Position numbers and translations under genes: made by a program. The notes under the pieces are model-generated. The model searched no databases. It saw only the letters and a program-made list of their open reading frames with translations, and was not told the origin of the DNA. This document shows positions 53,801 through 62,170 of a DNA stretch of 64,000 bases, one piece after another. Origin of the DNA: Paenibacillus castaneae (GTDB taxonomy: Bacteria > Bacillota > Bacilli > Paenibacillales > Paenibacillaceae); the NCBI RefSeq assembly GCF_002884445.1, contig NZ_KZ614144.1, forward strand, positions 5,293,212-5,357,211, written 5' to 3'. How positions within the stretch are numbered: the stretch's first letter is position 1; every line of letters starts with the position of its first letter.

Positions 53801-56800
53801 TCCTGACTTTTGATAGGCCGTTCTGTACTCGCCGCTCGAATGAAGAATAAATTTCTGCTGTCCGTCTACATCATATAGCGGTAAACCAAGACCAGCAGCG
53901 CCGCTATTTGCCGGGTTAGTGTGCATATCGCCAGCTACAAGCTCCCAATCTACTCCACCGTTCACAGATTTATAAATGGCGCTCTTCGGTCCTTCCCAAT
54001 ACAATCCAGTCTCTTCTGTAAATTGATCTGGCTGAGAAAGGATGTAGAGGCTATTCGGATTCGTATAGTCGACTACAATTTTTTGCACCCTCATGTTTTC
54101 ATTAAACTTTACGAGATTGCCTTCATCGTCGTAATCATTCAGGAATGCTTTTACCGGCGACCATGTTTCTCCTCTGTCTGTCGTTTTGAAGATAACCGCA
54201 TCGGTTCCTTCCCAGTTATGGTGAGCAGCCACGTATCCGATATTCGGATTTGATTTCGAGAAGGTCATCGCTGTAAAATACAACAGTGCGCCCTCTTCTA
54301 ATGGCTCTTCCGCCCACTGGTCATGCACATCTCCGAGCGGATCTTTATACTTCGTACCGATTTCACCCGGCTTCAAATCTCTAACGACTTTAAATGTACC
54401 CGTGCGTTCGAACGGATCCCAATCTTCCGATAGAATTGGATAGAATTGATGTCCGCCATCGTTGCTCTTGTACATAATATCCTCCGCACCAACGAAAAGG
54501 ACATTGGCGTCGTCTGGTATATAACCTACCATGCTTGTATGATTATGATAGATAAGACCATTCCAATAGCCTCTGTTCTCCCATGTTTTACCGTTATCAT
54601 AGCTGAGATAAGGTCCTGAAAGATCAGATCCCGCTACGGCAATACCGTATGGATACTTTTCACTTGAAGGCCCTGCGCCAACGGAGAAAAACGCCCCGCC
54701 CGCACCAGGCTCTACCATTTTCCAAACGTCAGACTTTTGATAATCGGTAGAAATCTCTTTCGCGCGTTTGATGATAATCTGGTAGATTTTCTTCATTCCG
54801 CTCTCTGCCGTTACTGTAATGGCAATGGTATTGCTTCCTACTGACAAATCGATTTGTCCGTCTCCTGCGACCGTGGCCTTAGCGTCCGCAGCTGCTGCTG
54901 CAATAGTTACAGAAGCTTTACTGTACGGAACATCCATCGCGTAGCTCAATAGATTGGCTTCAAACTCGTTTACTGTCACTCCATCCACTGTAAGGGCTTT
55001 CAGATCAGCGTTTGTCGAAAGTATCGGTTCTTCCGGCTGTTCAGACCTCTGCAGCTCCGGATATCCGCTCTGACCCATTACCCACCTGCTGGTAAAATCC
55101 CAACCAACGTACGTTGCTTGCTGCTTCATATCTGCAGTCATTTTACCTACGCCGCAGCTCTCGATCAAATTGTCGACACTGCATGCTTTAGCTGTTTGTC
55201 CTGCTGTTTCGGCATTCCAGTACGAATTGATAATTTTTCCTGCAGCTAGTTCCGAGATAAAGCCTCCGACAAAAGCTCCAGGTGAAGATACGGTACCAGT
55301 AAAATAAGTGGTATTGATCTGAAGATCGACTGCGCTAGAGCTACTTTGCATGCGTCCAATCAACCCACCGACCCTATTGTTTCCAACAACATTAGCATGT
55401 ACATAACTATTGTAGATGCTTACTCGAACGTCACCGCCAATGCCTCCGGCGTTTGACGATGTTGCATTGATTTTACCAGTAACAAAACTGTTTCGAATTT
55501 CACCGTCGCCGTCCATGTAGCCTACAAGGCCGCCGACGTAGTTTTTACCTTTCACATCAACGTTCGTCAATCCAACGTTTTGAATCGATCCTCCCCAAGT
55601 TACATAGCCGAGGAGGCTCGCGAAATCAGTATCGGATCGATCAACCTTTAAACCATTAATCACATGCCCATTGCCATCAATTTTTCCAATAAACCTTGAT
55701 TTGTCTACACCAATCGGCATCCATCCCTTGCCGTCTCCATCATCAAAATTATTTAAATCAATGTCCGCCGTCAATTTATAATATGCACTCTTATCCATGC
55801 GGATTTTATTAAGTTCTTGTGCTGTCTTAATTTTATACGGATTGTCGTAAGTCCCTGCACCGGACATCAGCGGCTCCCCACGGATGATATTAAGCGCATA
55901 GTTCTGAGTATTTATTTTATCCGCTGCCATCACATTAATCGTTATACTGTTTTCTCCAACCTTCAAATCCATTTCACCGATAATTTTAACTTCTGCTTTC
56001 TCATCCATCGTCATCGTTTCCACATCTGCGTAAGAAATACTGTATGGCACGATAACATCATAAGTAAATCTGCCTGGCGAGAAGCCGCTTACTGGAGATC
56101 CATTTAGTTTAATCTCGGATAAATTCGCATTGGTTGATGCAGGCGGCACCGATCCGCTTAGCAGTGGATAATCTTTGCCTTCATCTATTTGCCATACGAA
56201 AGTGAAATCCCAATTCACGTAAGTTGCTTTCTTCTTCAAACCAGCTGTCGTTTTACCTTCACCACCACCGGCACTAGCCACCTGTCCCGAGGTAAGAATA
56301 TCCCAGTAAGAGCTACTGGCACTTCCCGTATTAATTCCGATTAAACCTCCTACATTAGAGGTTCCTACCACTTTACCAGTAGAATACGTGTTGAAGGCAG
56401 AGGACGTAAAGCTTCCAACTAACCCCCCGACTTTATCAGTGCCCGTTACATTGACTCGAGCAAAGCTGTCGGAGATAGGTACTTTGACCTCTCCCCCAAT
56501 TCCACCAACATTACTGGTTCCAATGACCTCGCCTGTAGCGTAGCTGTTTTTGATCGAACCATCGCCGCTCTGATAGGACACCAGTGCACCAACAAAGTTC
56601 CTGCCCTCGATATGCACGTTTTCTAAAGCAACGTTTTTAATTTTTGCCGAATTTCCTGTGTAACCAAAAAGAGCACTATGATCACTAGTGGGACGTTTTA
56701 TTGTAAGTCCATTAATGATAAAACCATTACCATCGAATCCGCCTGAAAAACGATTACTGCCCGTTGGATCAATAGGCATCCAACCTTTGCCGTCTCCCGC

Positions 56801-58231
56801 ATCAAAAAACGTTAAGTCAAGATTGCCGCCAAGTTTGTATTGAGCGGCCGGTTTATTCCTTATGTTATAGAGATCTTGTGCTGTCATAACGACGTATGGA
56901 TCTTCCACTGATCCAGACCCTTGCATGACCGCACCTGGGTCTGGCTTCAGTATTCTGGATTTAATCGTAAACGAATCTCCTAATTCGCCGGAGTTGCATT
57001 TAATGCTTTCTGCGCTGATAGATGGTCCGCAAACAAAATTTCCTTGAATTTCATCGTCTTTGAAATCCAGCTTCAAAGCGCCAAAATGGTAGAATCGTTC
57101 GGCCGACCATGATGGAGGCGTACAGTTTTTAAATTTGCATTCCGTGTCTTTCTCACTCGAGAGCGTTGACCCACCGGTACCGACGACGACATGGAGTACG
57201 CCGAATGTTTTTTCAGGAACGGTACGCTCATAGTGGTGATCATGAGCAATCAGATTTAGAACGAACTTTGGATACTTCTTCGCCAACACTTCCATAAGAT
57301 CGGCCAGATCAGGATTACTCCCGTGATACCCGCTGGAATACGTCGGTCTATGCCCAAAGGTAACGACAAATTTAATTTTGTTGTCTGTTTCTGCTTGAGC
57401 CATAATTACAGCGGCTTCTTCTGTCCATTTGGACCATGAAGTATTACCAAAAGGTTCTGGAAATGCAATAAAACGCGTATTTCCATAATCGAACCAATAC
57501 CAGTCTCCCGGGACCCCATACGTAGGCGTGCTGCTGCTCATCCCTTTGTCAACTTGTGCATTGGGCAAGTTGAAACGGCCTTTATAGTTCGTCAAGTCAT
57601 CGTGTGCACTTTGCCACTCATGGTTCCCCCAGTTAGGCATATAAGGCGTTTCTCTGCTCCAAACCATAACATCATTAAAATGTGCGCTAACCGAGGCTAG
57701 GCCTTCCTGATCGCCATAGGTGAAATCTCCTAGTCCTAAGTAAAGATCGGCATTTAAAGAGGCGATGAGATTATTCATAAGCCCGGCATTCTGAAACCGA
57801 ATGGCAGCGCCAACATCCCCTGTTGTTACTATTGAAAAGCCTGAACTGCCGGCAACCGGCGCTGTTCTAAACGTATAATCCTTGCTGTCGTCAATTGTAT
57901 AATGGTAGGTTGTATTGGGTTTCAATCCAGTTAATTTTGCTTCACGAAACATTCCATCCACTGGGTATCTCGGTTTTATGATTGGGTCCCCAGCTTTAAC
58001 AGATTGCCCATATGTGGCTGTTTCTCCAAATTGAATTGTAGCGGGACCGTATACCCAGTCAAAAGTAACCGAGTCCGGGCCGGTTATCGTGTAATGAATC
58101 TGCTCTGCCGGCTTCGCATCAGTTGCCTCGGCGACAGAGCGTAAGCCTGGTGGCACAAAATTAAGCGAGCTTGCAAGAAGCATGAAGCTTAAAGTAACTC
58201 TTAAAAAAAAGCGTGACAGACGTTTCTTCAT
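50831..58231 (-). CDS. Giant SLH-anchored surface protein: metallophosphoesterase, GLUG repeats, Asp-box propeller
   Basis: A 2466-residue cell-wall protein (about 270 kDa). Order, with approximate positions: signal peptide 1-40; a fibronectin-like plus calcineurin-type phosphoesterase like purple acid phosphatases at 44-430 (TTGDVG, LGLGDFTYGD, NWGNHEW, FGHRP, IAHDHHYER supply the metal ligands); GLUG repeats 455-700; cadherin-like sandwich 708-790; second GLUG block 797-1058; second cadherin-like sandwich 1077-1163; a beta-propeller 1177-2027 with about ten Asp-box motifs (SxDxGxTW type, for example STDRGETW, SADAGATW); third sandwich 2047-2140; a ZU5-like region 2150-2290; three SLH domains to the end. 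ATG 58231 lies eleven bases after GGAGG; a TTG six codons earlier is the alternative. It is monocistronic and ends at its own terminator. The substrate is unknown. Confidence 0.85.
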   Translation of the reverse strand: MKKRLSRFFLRVTLSFMLLASSLNFVPPGLRSVAEATDAKPAEQIHYTITGPDSVTFDWVYGPATIQFGETATYGQSVKAGDPIIKPRYPVDGMFREAKLTGLKPNTTYHYTIDDSKDYTFRTAPVAGSSGFSIVTTGDVGAAIRFQNAGLMNNLIASLNADLYLGLGDFTYGDQEGLASVSAHFNDVMVWSRETPYMPNWGNHEWQSAHDDLTNYKGRFNLPNAQVDKGMSSSTPTYGVPGDWYWFDYGNTRFIAFPEPFGNTSWSKWTEEAAVIMAQAETDNKIKFVVTFGHRPTYSSGYHGSNPDLADLMEVLAKKYPKFVLNLIAHDHHYERTVPEKTFGVLHVVVGTGGSTLSSEKDTECKFKNCTPPSWSAERFYHFGALKLDFKDDEIQGNFVCGPSISAESIKCNSGELGDSFTIKSRILKPDPGAVMQGSGSVEDPYVVMTAQDLYNIRNKPAAQYKLGGNLDLTFFDAGDGKGWMPIDPTGSNRFSGGFDGNGFIINGLTIKRPTSDHSALFGYTGNSAKIKNVALENVHIEGRNFVGALVSYQSGDGSIKNSYATGEVIGTSNVGGIGGEVKVPISDSFARVNVTGTDKVGGLVGSFTSSAFNTYSTGKVVGTSNVGGLIGINTGSASSSYWDILTSGQVASAGGGEGKTTAGLKKKATYVNWDFTFVWQIDEGKDYPLLSGSVPPASTNANLSEIKLNGSPVSGFSPGRFTYDVIVPYSISYADVETMTMDEKAEVKIIGEMDLKVGENSITINVMAADKINTQNYALNIIRGEPLMSGAGTYDNPYKIKTAQELNKIRMDKSAYYKLTADIDLNNFDDGDGKGWMPIGVDKSRFIGKIDGNGHVINGLKVDRSDTDFASLLGYVTWGGSIQNVGLTNVDVKGKNYVGGLVGYMDGDGEIRNSFVTGKINATSSNAGGIGGDVRVSIYNSYVHANVVGNNRVGGLIGRMQSSSSAVDLQINTTYFTGTVSSPGAFVGGFISELAAGKIINSYWNAETAGQTAKACSVDNLIESCGVGKMTADMKQQATYVGWDFTSRWVMGQSGYPELQRSEQPEEPILSTNADLKALTVDGVTVNEFEANLLSYAMDVPYSKASVTIAAAAADAKATVAGDGQIDLSVGSNTIAITVTAESGMKKIYQIIIKRAKEISTDYQKSDVWKMVEPGAGGAFFSVGAGPSSEKYPYGIAVAGSDLSGPYLSYDNGKTWENRGYWNGLIYHNHTSMVGYIPDDANVLFVGAEDIMYKSNDGGHQFYPILSEDWDPFERTGTFKVVRDLKPGEIGTKYKDPLGDVHDQWAEEPLEEGALLYFTAMTFSKSNPNIGYVAAHHNWEGTDAVIFKTTDRGETWSPVKAFLNDYDDEGNLVKFNENMRVQKIVVDYTNPNSLYILSQPDQFTEETGLYWEGPKSAIYKSVNGGVDWELVAGDMHTNPANSGAAGLGLPLYDVDGQQKFILHSSGEYRTAYQKSGDLTEPLFMRYVSDFELDPIDPNVLYVSKGNRSNRTLPGTGVYKGTFNNGTWSWEKLMDTFGIVKVKAVDNHSIVRLFDIRGWSDTQPSAQTRNYPKVYEYSSANAANGFELIAEASTPGTFELGAIHHYYSTSPAYVKTIAASMANPDVYFWVDSQWVFMSDDGARHFKSASSNKRTDEHGDWYSTTGVSNVVSLTLKISEANPNIIYTGNSDIGFWRSMDNGRFFQHANQAQFVSDWKGIGGQAQAILADPDRENVVWAGLGGYYIDQILVKSTEYGANGSWIESHSGLPKSDTPRWNNYQNGAAIRGLSLDRTSPINNRTLYVVADDVVFKSTDDGVTWSKVLDMREATDKEAYEYDGNETWDVNPDRTAATAVDPTNGNYVYAGGSDGFFRSADAGATWERIGGIEFEGIQKIIVSRQNSEHVFVAVGPYQNDDWTPYNSPGLYRSTDRGETWELIFEDEFVRGFDVNPQDENIIIVGSSNVWIAGGIPESSGAWLTVDGGETWHQVNEGLSWPYVRDVEMNPHDPTQVFIVTPGTSFHVRTFDYDAYLGGNEGSPFSSNADLDSLTLTAGTWNTPFSLSNQNYTIDVSHSVSSVELIAEAAEEHATISVNGTEYTSGTANVINLNVGENTIAIVVTAQNGTEKTYTIIVKRAAAPNVDQDSGDKVIVAPPAGEGRLTLPAGSGGTTQLGEAIIITIPAGATSQELKLTVEKVLDGMKLVTAQQMLLSPIFEILKNFSGNFIKAITLTFAFDANKLNDNQKASVFYYDEVMKVWVEIGGKINGDKISVEVDHFTKFAVFAVDKKVASETLSDISSHWAKANIELAVTKGIVNGYPNGTFKPDGDVTRAEFAVMLARTLNLQGAGAKLSFTDQGSIGKWAQLAIAQAVEAGIITGYTDGSFRPNAKISRAEMMTMVTRALGYALDNAGATSFADDADIPLWAKAAVKASAEAGIIQGRGGNRFVPNGSATRAEAVTVLLGALELNNK

Positions 58232-58341
58232 TTGTACAAACACCTCCAAGTTTGATTTGAAAATCGTTAGTTAATAATAATGTGAAGTAAAATTCGATAA
58301 ATCTTGGGCAGTTCATCCCTCAATTAATCAACATCGCCATC

Positions 58342-58355
58342 TGTAAGCGCATACA
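58342..58355. promoter_or_regulatory. cre-like site upstream of the giant surface protein
   Basis: TGTAAGCGCATACA differs from the CcpA consensus at one position. Thirteen of its bases also occur, inverted, at 63872-63885 in front of the second binding protein. The remaining gap shows no other clear element besides the GH20 terminator. Confidence 0.45.
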
Positions 58356-58365
58356 ATAAATTTTC

Positions 58366-58413
58366 TATACAAGAATCCTCCTTGTTGGTTTACGAAGGCT
58401 GATTCTTGTATAG
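58366..58413 (-). terminator. Stem-loop after the GH20 gene, probable terminator
   Basis: A perfect thirteen-base stem (CTATACAAGAATC with GATTCTTGTATAG) lies 20 bases after the GH20 stop. The following tract, AAAATTTATT on the minus strand, is T-poor, so termination may be partial. Confidence 0.6.
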
Positions 58414-58432
58414 AGTATCTGGTGAGTTTCTA

Positions 58433-60319
58433 TTACTGAAACATTCTGCTAGCAGAGGGGATTCTGCTGTAGCTGGTAATCATTGGGAGATTATCTGTGA
58501 ACGGATAAGCCAAACGTTTTTCCTCCAGCTCCTCGATCATCGTTATATTCCCTGCTAAATAGCTCTCAATTCTAGCGATTGTAGTATCGATGTTTGCAAG
58601 CAAAGCTCCATAGCGTAGGTCAAGAATTTCCCAGCCTAGAGGCTTATTCGTTTTATACCAGAAATCCCGATGATAAAGTCGCAAGTCTTTGACTAACTCT
58701 TCCAAATGGGCAAGCGTACTCTTGGCAATCCTGTGCAGCTCATCGCTATCTTGGCATTTGTAAGCATTTGTAATCTGTATTCCGAGCTCAGCTTTAATCG
58801 AAAGTATGGTGCACACTTTATCCAATAGGACGAATATATGATCGAATTCGCCATTGCGACCGATGGCATCTCTCATTCGTTCCGCTGTTTTCGCATAATG
58901 CTGATTCAGATTAAGACCTTCTATGTTTTTATCAAATAGTCCTGATAATAGATTTTGCCATAATAAATATTTAGATGGATTACACATGTTCGGATTGTCT
59001 GGAGATGTACCCGGAACTTCATCCAAATATTTGATGGCCATATAATCATCGTAATTGCCTCCTGTGCAAAACTTAAATCGCTTCTTCAACTTTTCCTCAT
59101 CGAGCACCTTTGCATAACCATGCTCCGCGTACAACTGCCAACCGAGCATTGCGGAGAATATGTTATTTTCTGTTCCATCATCTCCCCAATGGGTGGCGAA
59201 CACCTCTTTGATCCCTTTGATTTTGCACCCTTCTAGCAAAGCATTGGATGCTCTGAAGGCGAGGCCGTAATTAACCCCGAATCCGAGCCAGTTCTGAAGC
59301 CCGCCTGCTACGACCGTATGCGAGCCGAGAGCAGCATGCTTGTCAATAATCGCTTCATAGAACGGCACATCATCCCGGTTATATTCCCAGAAATTCATCT
59401 GCATCCCATCTGGAATCGCTTTTACTATCTCCTCAGGAATTTCTGCTCCTGGATCATAGTTGTTTCCGTAGCCGGCTAACTGTGGCGTTCGGAAGTACAT
59501 ATCACTGAACATCAGAGGGACTAATCCATGCCGTTCTGTTATCTTAATCACATGATTGACATGTTCCGTCATTATTTCGAACTTGCTTTTCAATCCGTTT
59601 CGAGGTAAATATTCACCCAACCCTAGGCGCCACGCTTCGTCCAAACCGAGATGTATACGCTTACTCCTGAATGGGGACGTGACTGTAGTTATTAACCTCT
59701 CAATGAAGTCGTATGTCTTCGGTTCTCCCACTAGAAGCGTTGCTTCGTCTTCTCTCACTTCATTAAATGCAGGCCATTTCATCACTTCCTGCATATGTGC
59801 CAAGGTTTGGATAACTGGAATGACTTCGATGCCAAGAGCATGAGCATAGTCATCAATCTCTTTCAAATCCTCGTATGTATATTTCCCTCTCATGTATCCA
59901 AAGAATGGCTCGCTCTCCACCGTAAAGCTATCTTCCATATATGGCAAAAACCAATTTAGTCCCATCATCGACATTCGTGTAAGTATTTCTTTTATCGTAT
60001 CCAGGTTCATTACAGCATTCCCCTGCGAAACATCAAAAAATAAACCATTGTTCGTAAATTGCGGCTCCTCCACAATTTCAAATTGTTCCTTCTCCTGGCA
60101 TTCTTCCAAAAACAATCCAAGCCCACGAAAAAAATGGATATTGTCCGAATAAGTAATTGAAGCATCAGTTTTCGTTTTTACAACTTTTAATTTGCTATTA
60201 TGAATATTATTCAAATGTAACAGAAATCCATCCTGCTCAACCGTAAAATTATACTTCTCCGAGATCCATTTAATACCTTGCTCCAAGTGAGATACATCGC
60301 CGGAAAACTGAATCTTCAT
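58433..60319 (-). CDS. GH20-family beta-N-acetylhexosaminidase
   Basis: A predicted cytoplasmic exo-glycosidase of 628 residues. An N-terminal alpha/beta domain (about 1-88) precedes the TIM barrel (GLFFDVSQGNAVMNL). The barrel carries the catalytic Asp227-Glu228 pair in HLGLDEAW, and a trailing helical domain follows. The Asp-Glu pair is the GH20 hallmark for substrate-assisted cleavage of GlcNAc or GalNAc. There is no signal peptide, so it acts on imported oligosaccharide. GGAGGCGAGG precedes the start. A strong and a weak IclR-type site lie 28-61 bases upstream. It is monocistronic. Confidence 0.88.
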   Translation of the reverse strand: MKIQFSGDVSHLEQGIKWISEKYNFTVEQDGFLLHLNNIHNSKLKVVKTKTDASITYSDNIHFFRGLGLFLEECQEKEQFEIVEEPQFTNNGLFFDVSQGNAVMNLDTIKEILTRMSMMGLNWFLPYMEDSFTVESEPFFGYMRGKYTYEDLKEIDDYAHALGIEVIPVIQTLAHMQEVMKWPAFNEVREDEATLLVGEPKTYDFIERLITTVTSPFRSKRIHLGLDEAWRLGLGEYLPRNGLKSKFEIMTEHVNHVIKITERHGLVPLMFSDMYFRTPQLAGYGNNYDPGAEIPEEIVKAIPDGMQMNFWEYNRDDVPFYEAIIDKHAALGSHTVVAGGLQNWLGFGVNYGLAFRASNALLEGCKIKGIKEVFATHWGDDGTENNIFSAMLGWQLYAEHGYAKVLDEEKLKKRFKFCTGGNYDDYMAIKYLDEVPGTSPDNPNMCNPSKYLLWQNLLSGLFDKNIEGLNLNQHYAKTAERMRDAIGRNGEFDHIFVLLDKVCTILSIKAELGIQITNAYKCQDSDELHRIAKSTLAHLEELVKDLRLYHRDFWYKTNKPLGWEILDLRYGALLANIDTTIARIESYLAGNITMIEELEEKRLAYPFTDNLPMITSYSRIPSASRMFQ

Positions 60320-60346
60320 TTTTTATCCTCGCCTCCGAATGAATCG

Positions 60347-60380
60347 TTTGTAATGTTAACCCATGATTCTGTATTACGAA
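60347..60380. promoter_or_regulatory. Putative IclR operators upstream of GH20 (one strong, one weak)
   Basis: TTCTGTATTACGAA (60367-60380) is the strongest site of the set. TTTGTAATGTTAAC (60347-60360) begins exactly 20 bp away but matches the arms poorly. They lie 28-61 bases from the start codon, where binding would cover the promoter or the leader. Confidence 0.6.
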
Positions 60381-60421
60381 TTGTTGTTTACAAATTAACA
60401 TATATTTGATAGATAATCAAG

Positions 60422-60449
60422 AAAAAAAAGAAAGCCCGCATATGCGGGC
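60422..60449 (-). terminator. Terminator of the IclR gene
   Basis: A perfect palindrome, GCCCGCATATGCGGGC (60434-60449), is followed on the minus strand by TTTCTTTTTTTT, 37 bases after the stop codon. Confidence 0.85.
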
Positions 60450-60485
60450 CCTCAATCTCATTTATTTATTCATTTTCAATGATTT

Positions 60486-61277
60486 TTAGAATTGTTTCAG
60501 AACTGCTCCTTTATAACCAAGCTGTTCCGAAATATGTCTACAATGTTCCTTAACCACCGAGCCAATCTCCTGAAAATGTATGCTTTGCAAATCATTTCGT
60601 ACTCCAGTTACACTTAAAGCCGCAACAACAACTCCCTTATCATCGAATATTGGAGCCCCAATGCAGCGTACGCCTACTTCGCCTTCCTCATCTTCAATAG
60701 CATAACCCATTTCTCGAACAGTTGACAAAAAATTCTTAAACGTTAACGGTGATGTGATCGTATGATCTGTAGCTTGAACAAATATTGCATCCTTCAATAT
60801 CTCATCCAAAGAAGCACTATCGAGGTAAGCCGCCAGCACTTTACCTACCGCAGAAGAATGAAGATGCATGGATTGGCCGATTTTAGTATCGAACTGCACG
60901 AATGTAGGAGCGTTCACTTTCTCTATATATACTGCCTTTCCTCTGCTCAAAATCGCCAAATGAACAGTGTATCTCAATTGCTGTGCCAATTTTTCCATAT
61001 AGGGACGAGCAACCTCACGAATATCATACTTAGACAATGTTTCAATTCCTATATTATATAACTTCATAGTTACCTTGTATCTATTATCATCTACCCTTTC
61101 GATGAATTCCATCGTCTCAAGTGTAGACATTATCATAAAAACAGAGGTTTTTGGAATGCCCATCTGTTCGTGAATATCCGTAATTCTCAGCGGCTCATTC
61201 GACTTGGCCAGCTTTTCAAGAATCATTAGCCCTTTTTCCAATGCCGGGACAATGTAATTCTTTTTTTCCTTCGTCAA
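60486..61277 (-). CDS. IclR-family transcriptional regulator
   Basis: A dimeric regulator of 263 residues. The winged helix-turn-helix lies at about 10-72 (PLRITDIHEQMGIPKTSVFM). The C-terminal effector domain (about 85-255) has the IclR pattern GKAVYIEKV, MHLHSSAVGKVLAAYL, GVRCIGAPIFDDKG and AALSVTG. The start is a TTG at 61277 with GGAGG eight bases upstream, so expression may be low. It has its own promoter (61349-61377) and terminator. Four promoters around it carry TTC-N8-GAA palindromes, so it is the likely regulator of the two binding-protein operons, the M20 operon and GH20. The effector is unknown; a sugar acid would fit. Confidence 0.93.
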   Translation of the reverse strand: MTKEKKNYIVPALEKGLMILEKLAKSNEPLRITDIHEQMGIPKTSVFMIMSTLETMEFIERVDDNRYKVTMKLYNIGIETLSKYDIREVARPYMEKLAQQLRYTVHLAILSRGKAVYIEKVNAPTFVQFDTKIGQSMHLHSSAVGKVLAAYLDSASLDEILKDAIFVQATDHTITSPLTFKNFLSTVREMGYAIEDEEGEVGVRCIGAPIFDDKGVVVAALSVTGVRNDLQSIHFQEIGSVVKEHCRHISEQLGYKGAVLKQF

Positions 61278-61348
61278 TTCCAGTTCCTCCTATCCAATAA
61301 CTTTTCGTTCGACATGTTAAATTCAATTTCACCATACCAACTACTTTT

Positions 61349-61377
61349 AATATATCACCAGTTTTTCGCAGTGTCAA
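61349..61377 (-). promoter_or_regulatory. Sigma-A-type promoter of the IclR gene
   Basis: On the minus strand TTGACA (61372-61377) and TATATT (61349-61354) are separated by 17 bases, the ideal spacing. The start codon is about 70 bases downstream. No TTC-N8-GAA site overlaps it, so strong autoregulation by that motif is not evident. Confidence 0.75.
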
Positions 61378-61408
61378 CGATAGACGATTACTGCCTTTCC
61401 TCCTCATA

Positions 61409-61442
61409 CCAAAAAGCCGTACTGCCTATAGTCAGTACGGCT
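61409..61442 (-). terminator. Terminator of the second binding protein/phosphatase operon
   Basis: A perfect ten-base stem (AGCCGTACTG with CAGTACGGCT) is followed by TTTTT on the minus strand, 33 bases after the phosphatase stop codon. Confidence 0.88.
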
Positions 61443-61474
61443 ATAAATCAATTGCTGCGATTAATATAACGTTA

Positions 61475-62125
61475 TTACCATGTGTCAACGTAGCTCAAAT
61501 GATTCGTCGTAGATAGAACTAAATCCCATTTCCTATCCACTTTAATAAGTTTGTGAAGCGAACACATTTTTAAGCTGTATTGTTCCGGCGGATATTTCAT
61601 TGCTTTACCTGTATCCCATAAGTTCCTAGTCGTTTCCCAAATCGAAGCTCCGTGTCCCACAATAAGAACCGGATCACAATATTGTTGAAATAAATGCTCT
61701 AACGTACGGCCAGTACGTTCGAATACTTGGATATCCGACTCATTTTCCGGGAAATTTGGCATAACAGCTGATTGATATTCCTGATTGATACTTGGGAAAA
61801 TCTCTATAGCCTCTTCGCGCGTAACAATATTCGGAAATTCAGTAAACCATTGCTCGCTTAGCTGTTCCATAAATCCGTATTCAATGTTCACTTTTAAGCC
61901 AAGATATTCCGCAATGATATTAGCCGTTTGCAAGGTCCGAAAAAAGGGAGAGGCAAAAATGAATTTCACACCTTCATCCTTAATAAATTTAGCCGTTTCC
62001 TGTGCTTGTTTAATTCCATTTCCAGAAAGCGGCGTATCATGAGGACGTCTTGCATAATGCTTCCAATAAGCTTCATCTTCTAAATCGAGTCTCATTCCAT
62101 GTCGCAAAAGTAAGATTTTGTCCAT
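61475..62125 (-). CDS. Histidine phosphatase-family protein (intact paralog)
   Basis: A phosphoglycerate mutase-like phosphatase of 216 residues. The N-terminal LLRHGMRLD carries the phosphorylated His9, SPFFRTLQTANI the second arginine, and LIVGHGASIWE the second histidine. It ends in a KMCSLHKLIKV strand that the other copy (36005-36617) has lost from its frame. ATG 62125 follows AAGGAGGA; an in-frame start 45 bases upstream is rejected. It is co-transcribed with the binding protein, 45 bases downstream. A sugar-phosphate substrate is inferred. Confidence 0.9.
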   Translation of the reverse strand: MDKILLLRHGMRLDLEDEAYWKHYARRPHDTPLSGNGIKQAQETAKFIKDEGVKFIFASPFFRTLQTANIIAEYLGLKVNIEYGFMEQLSEQWFTEFPNIVTREEAIEIFPSINQEYQSAVMPNFPENESDIQVFERTGRTLEHLFQQYCDPVLIVGHGASIWETTRNLWDTGKAMKYPPEQYSLKMCSLHKLIKVDRKWDLVLSTTNHLSYVDTW

Positions 62126-62170
62126 TATTTGAAATTCCTCCTTACAGATGACAGACGTCACCCTACTCAC

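Noticed and set aside
61278..61348. IclR autoregulatory site between promoter and start codon
   Set aside because: I searched for TTC-N8-GAA there and found none. TTCGTTCGACATGT has only one arm.
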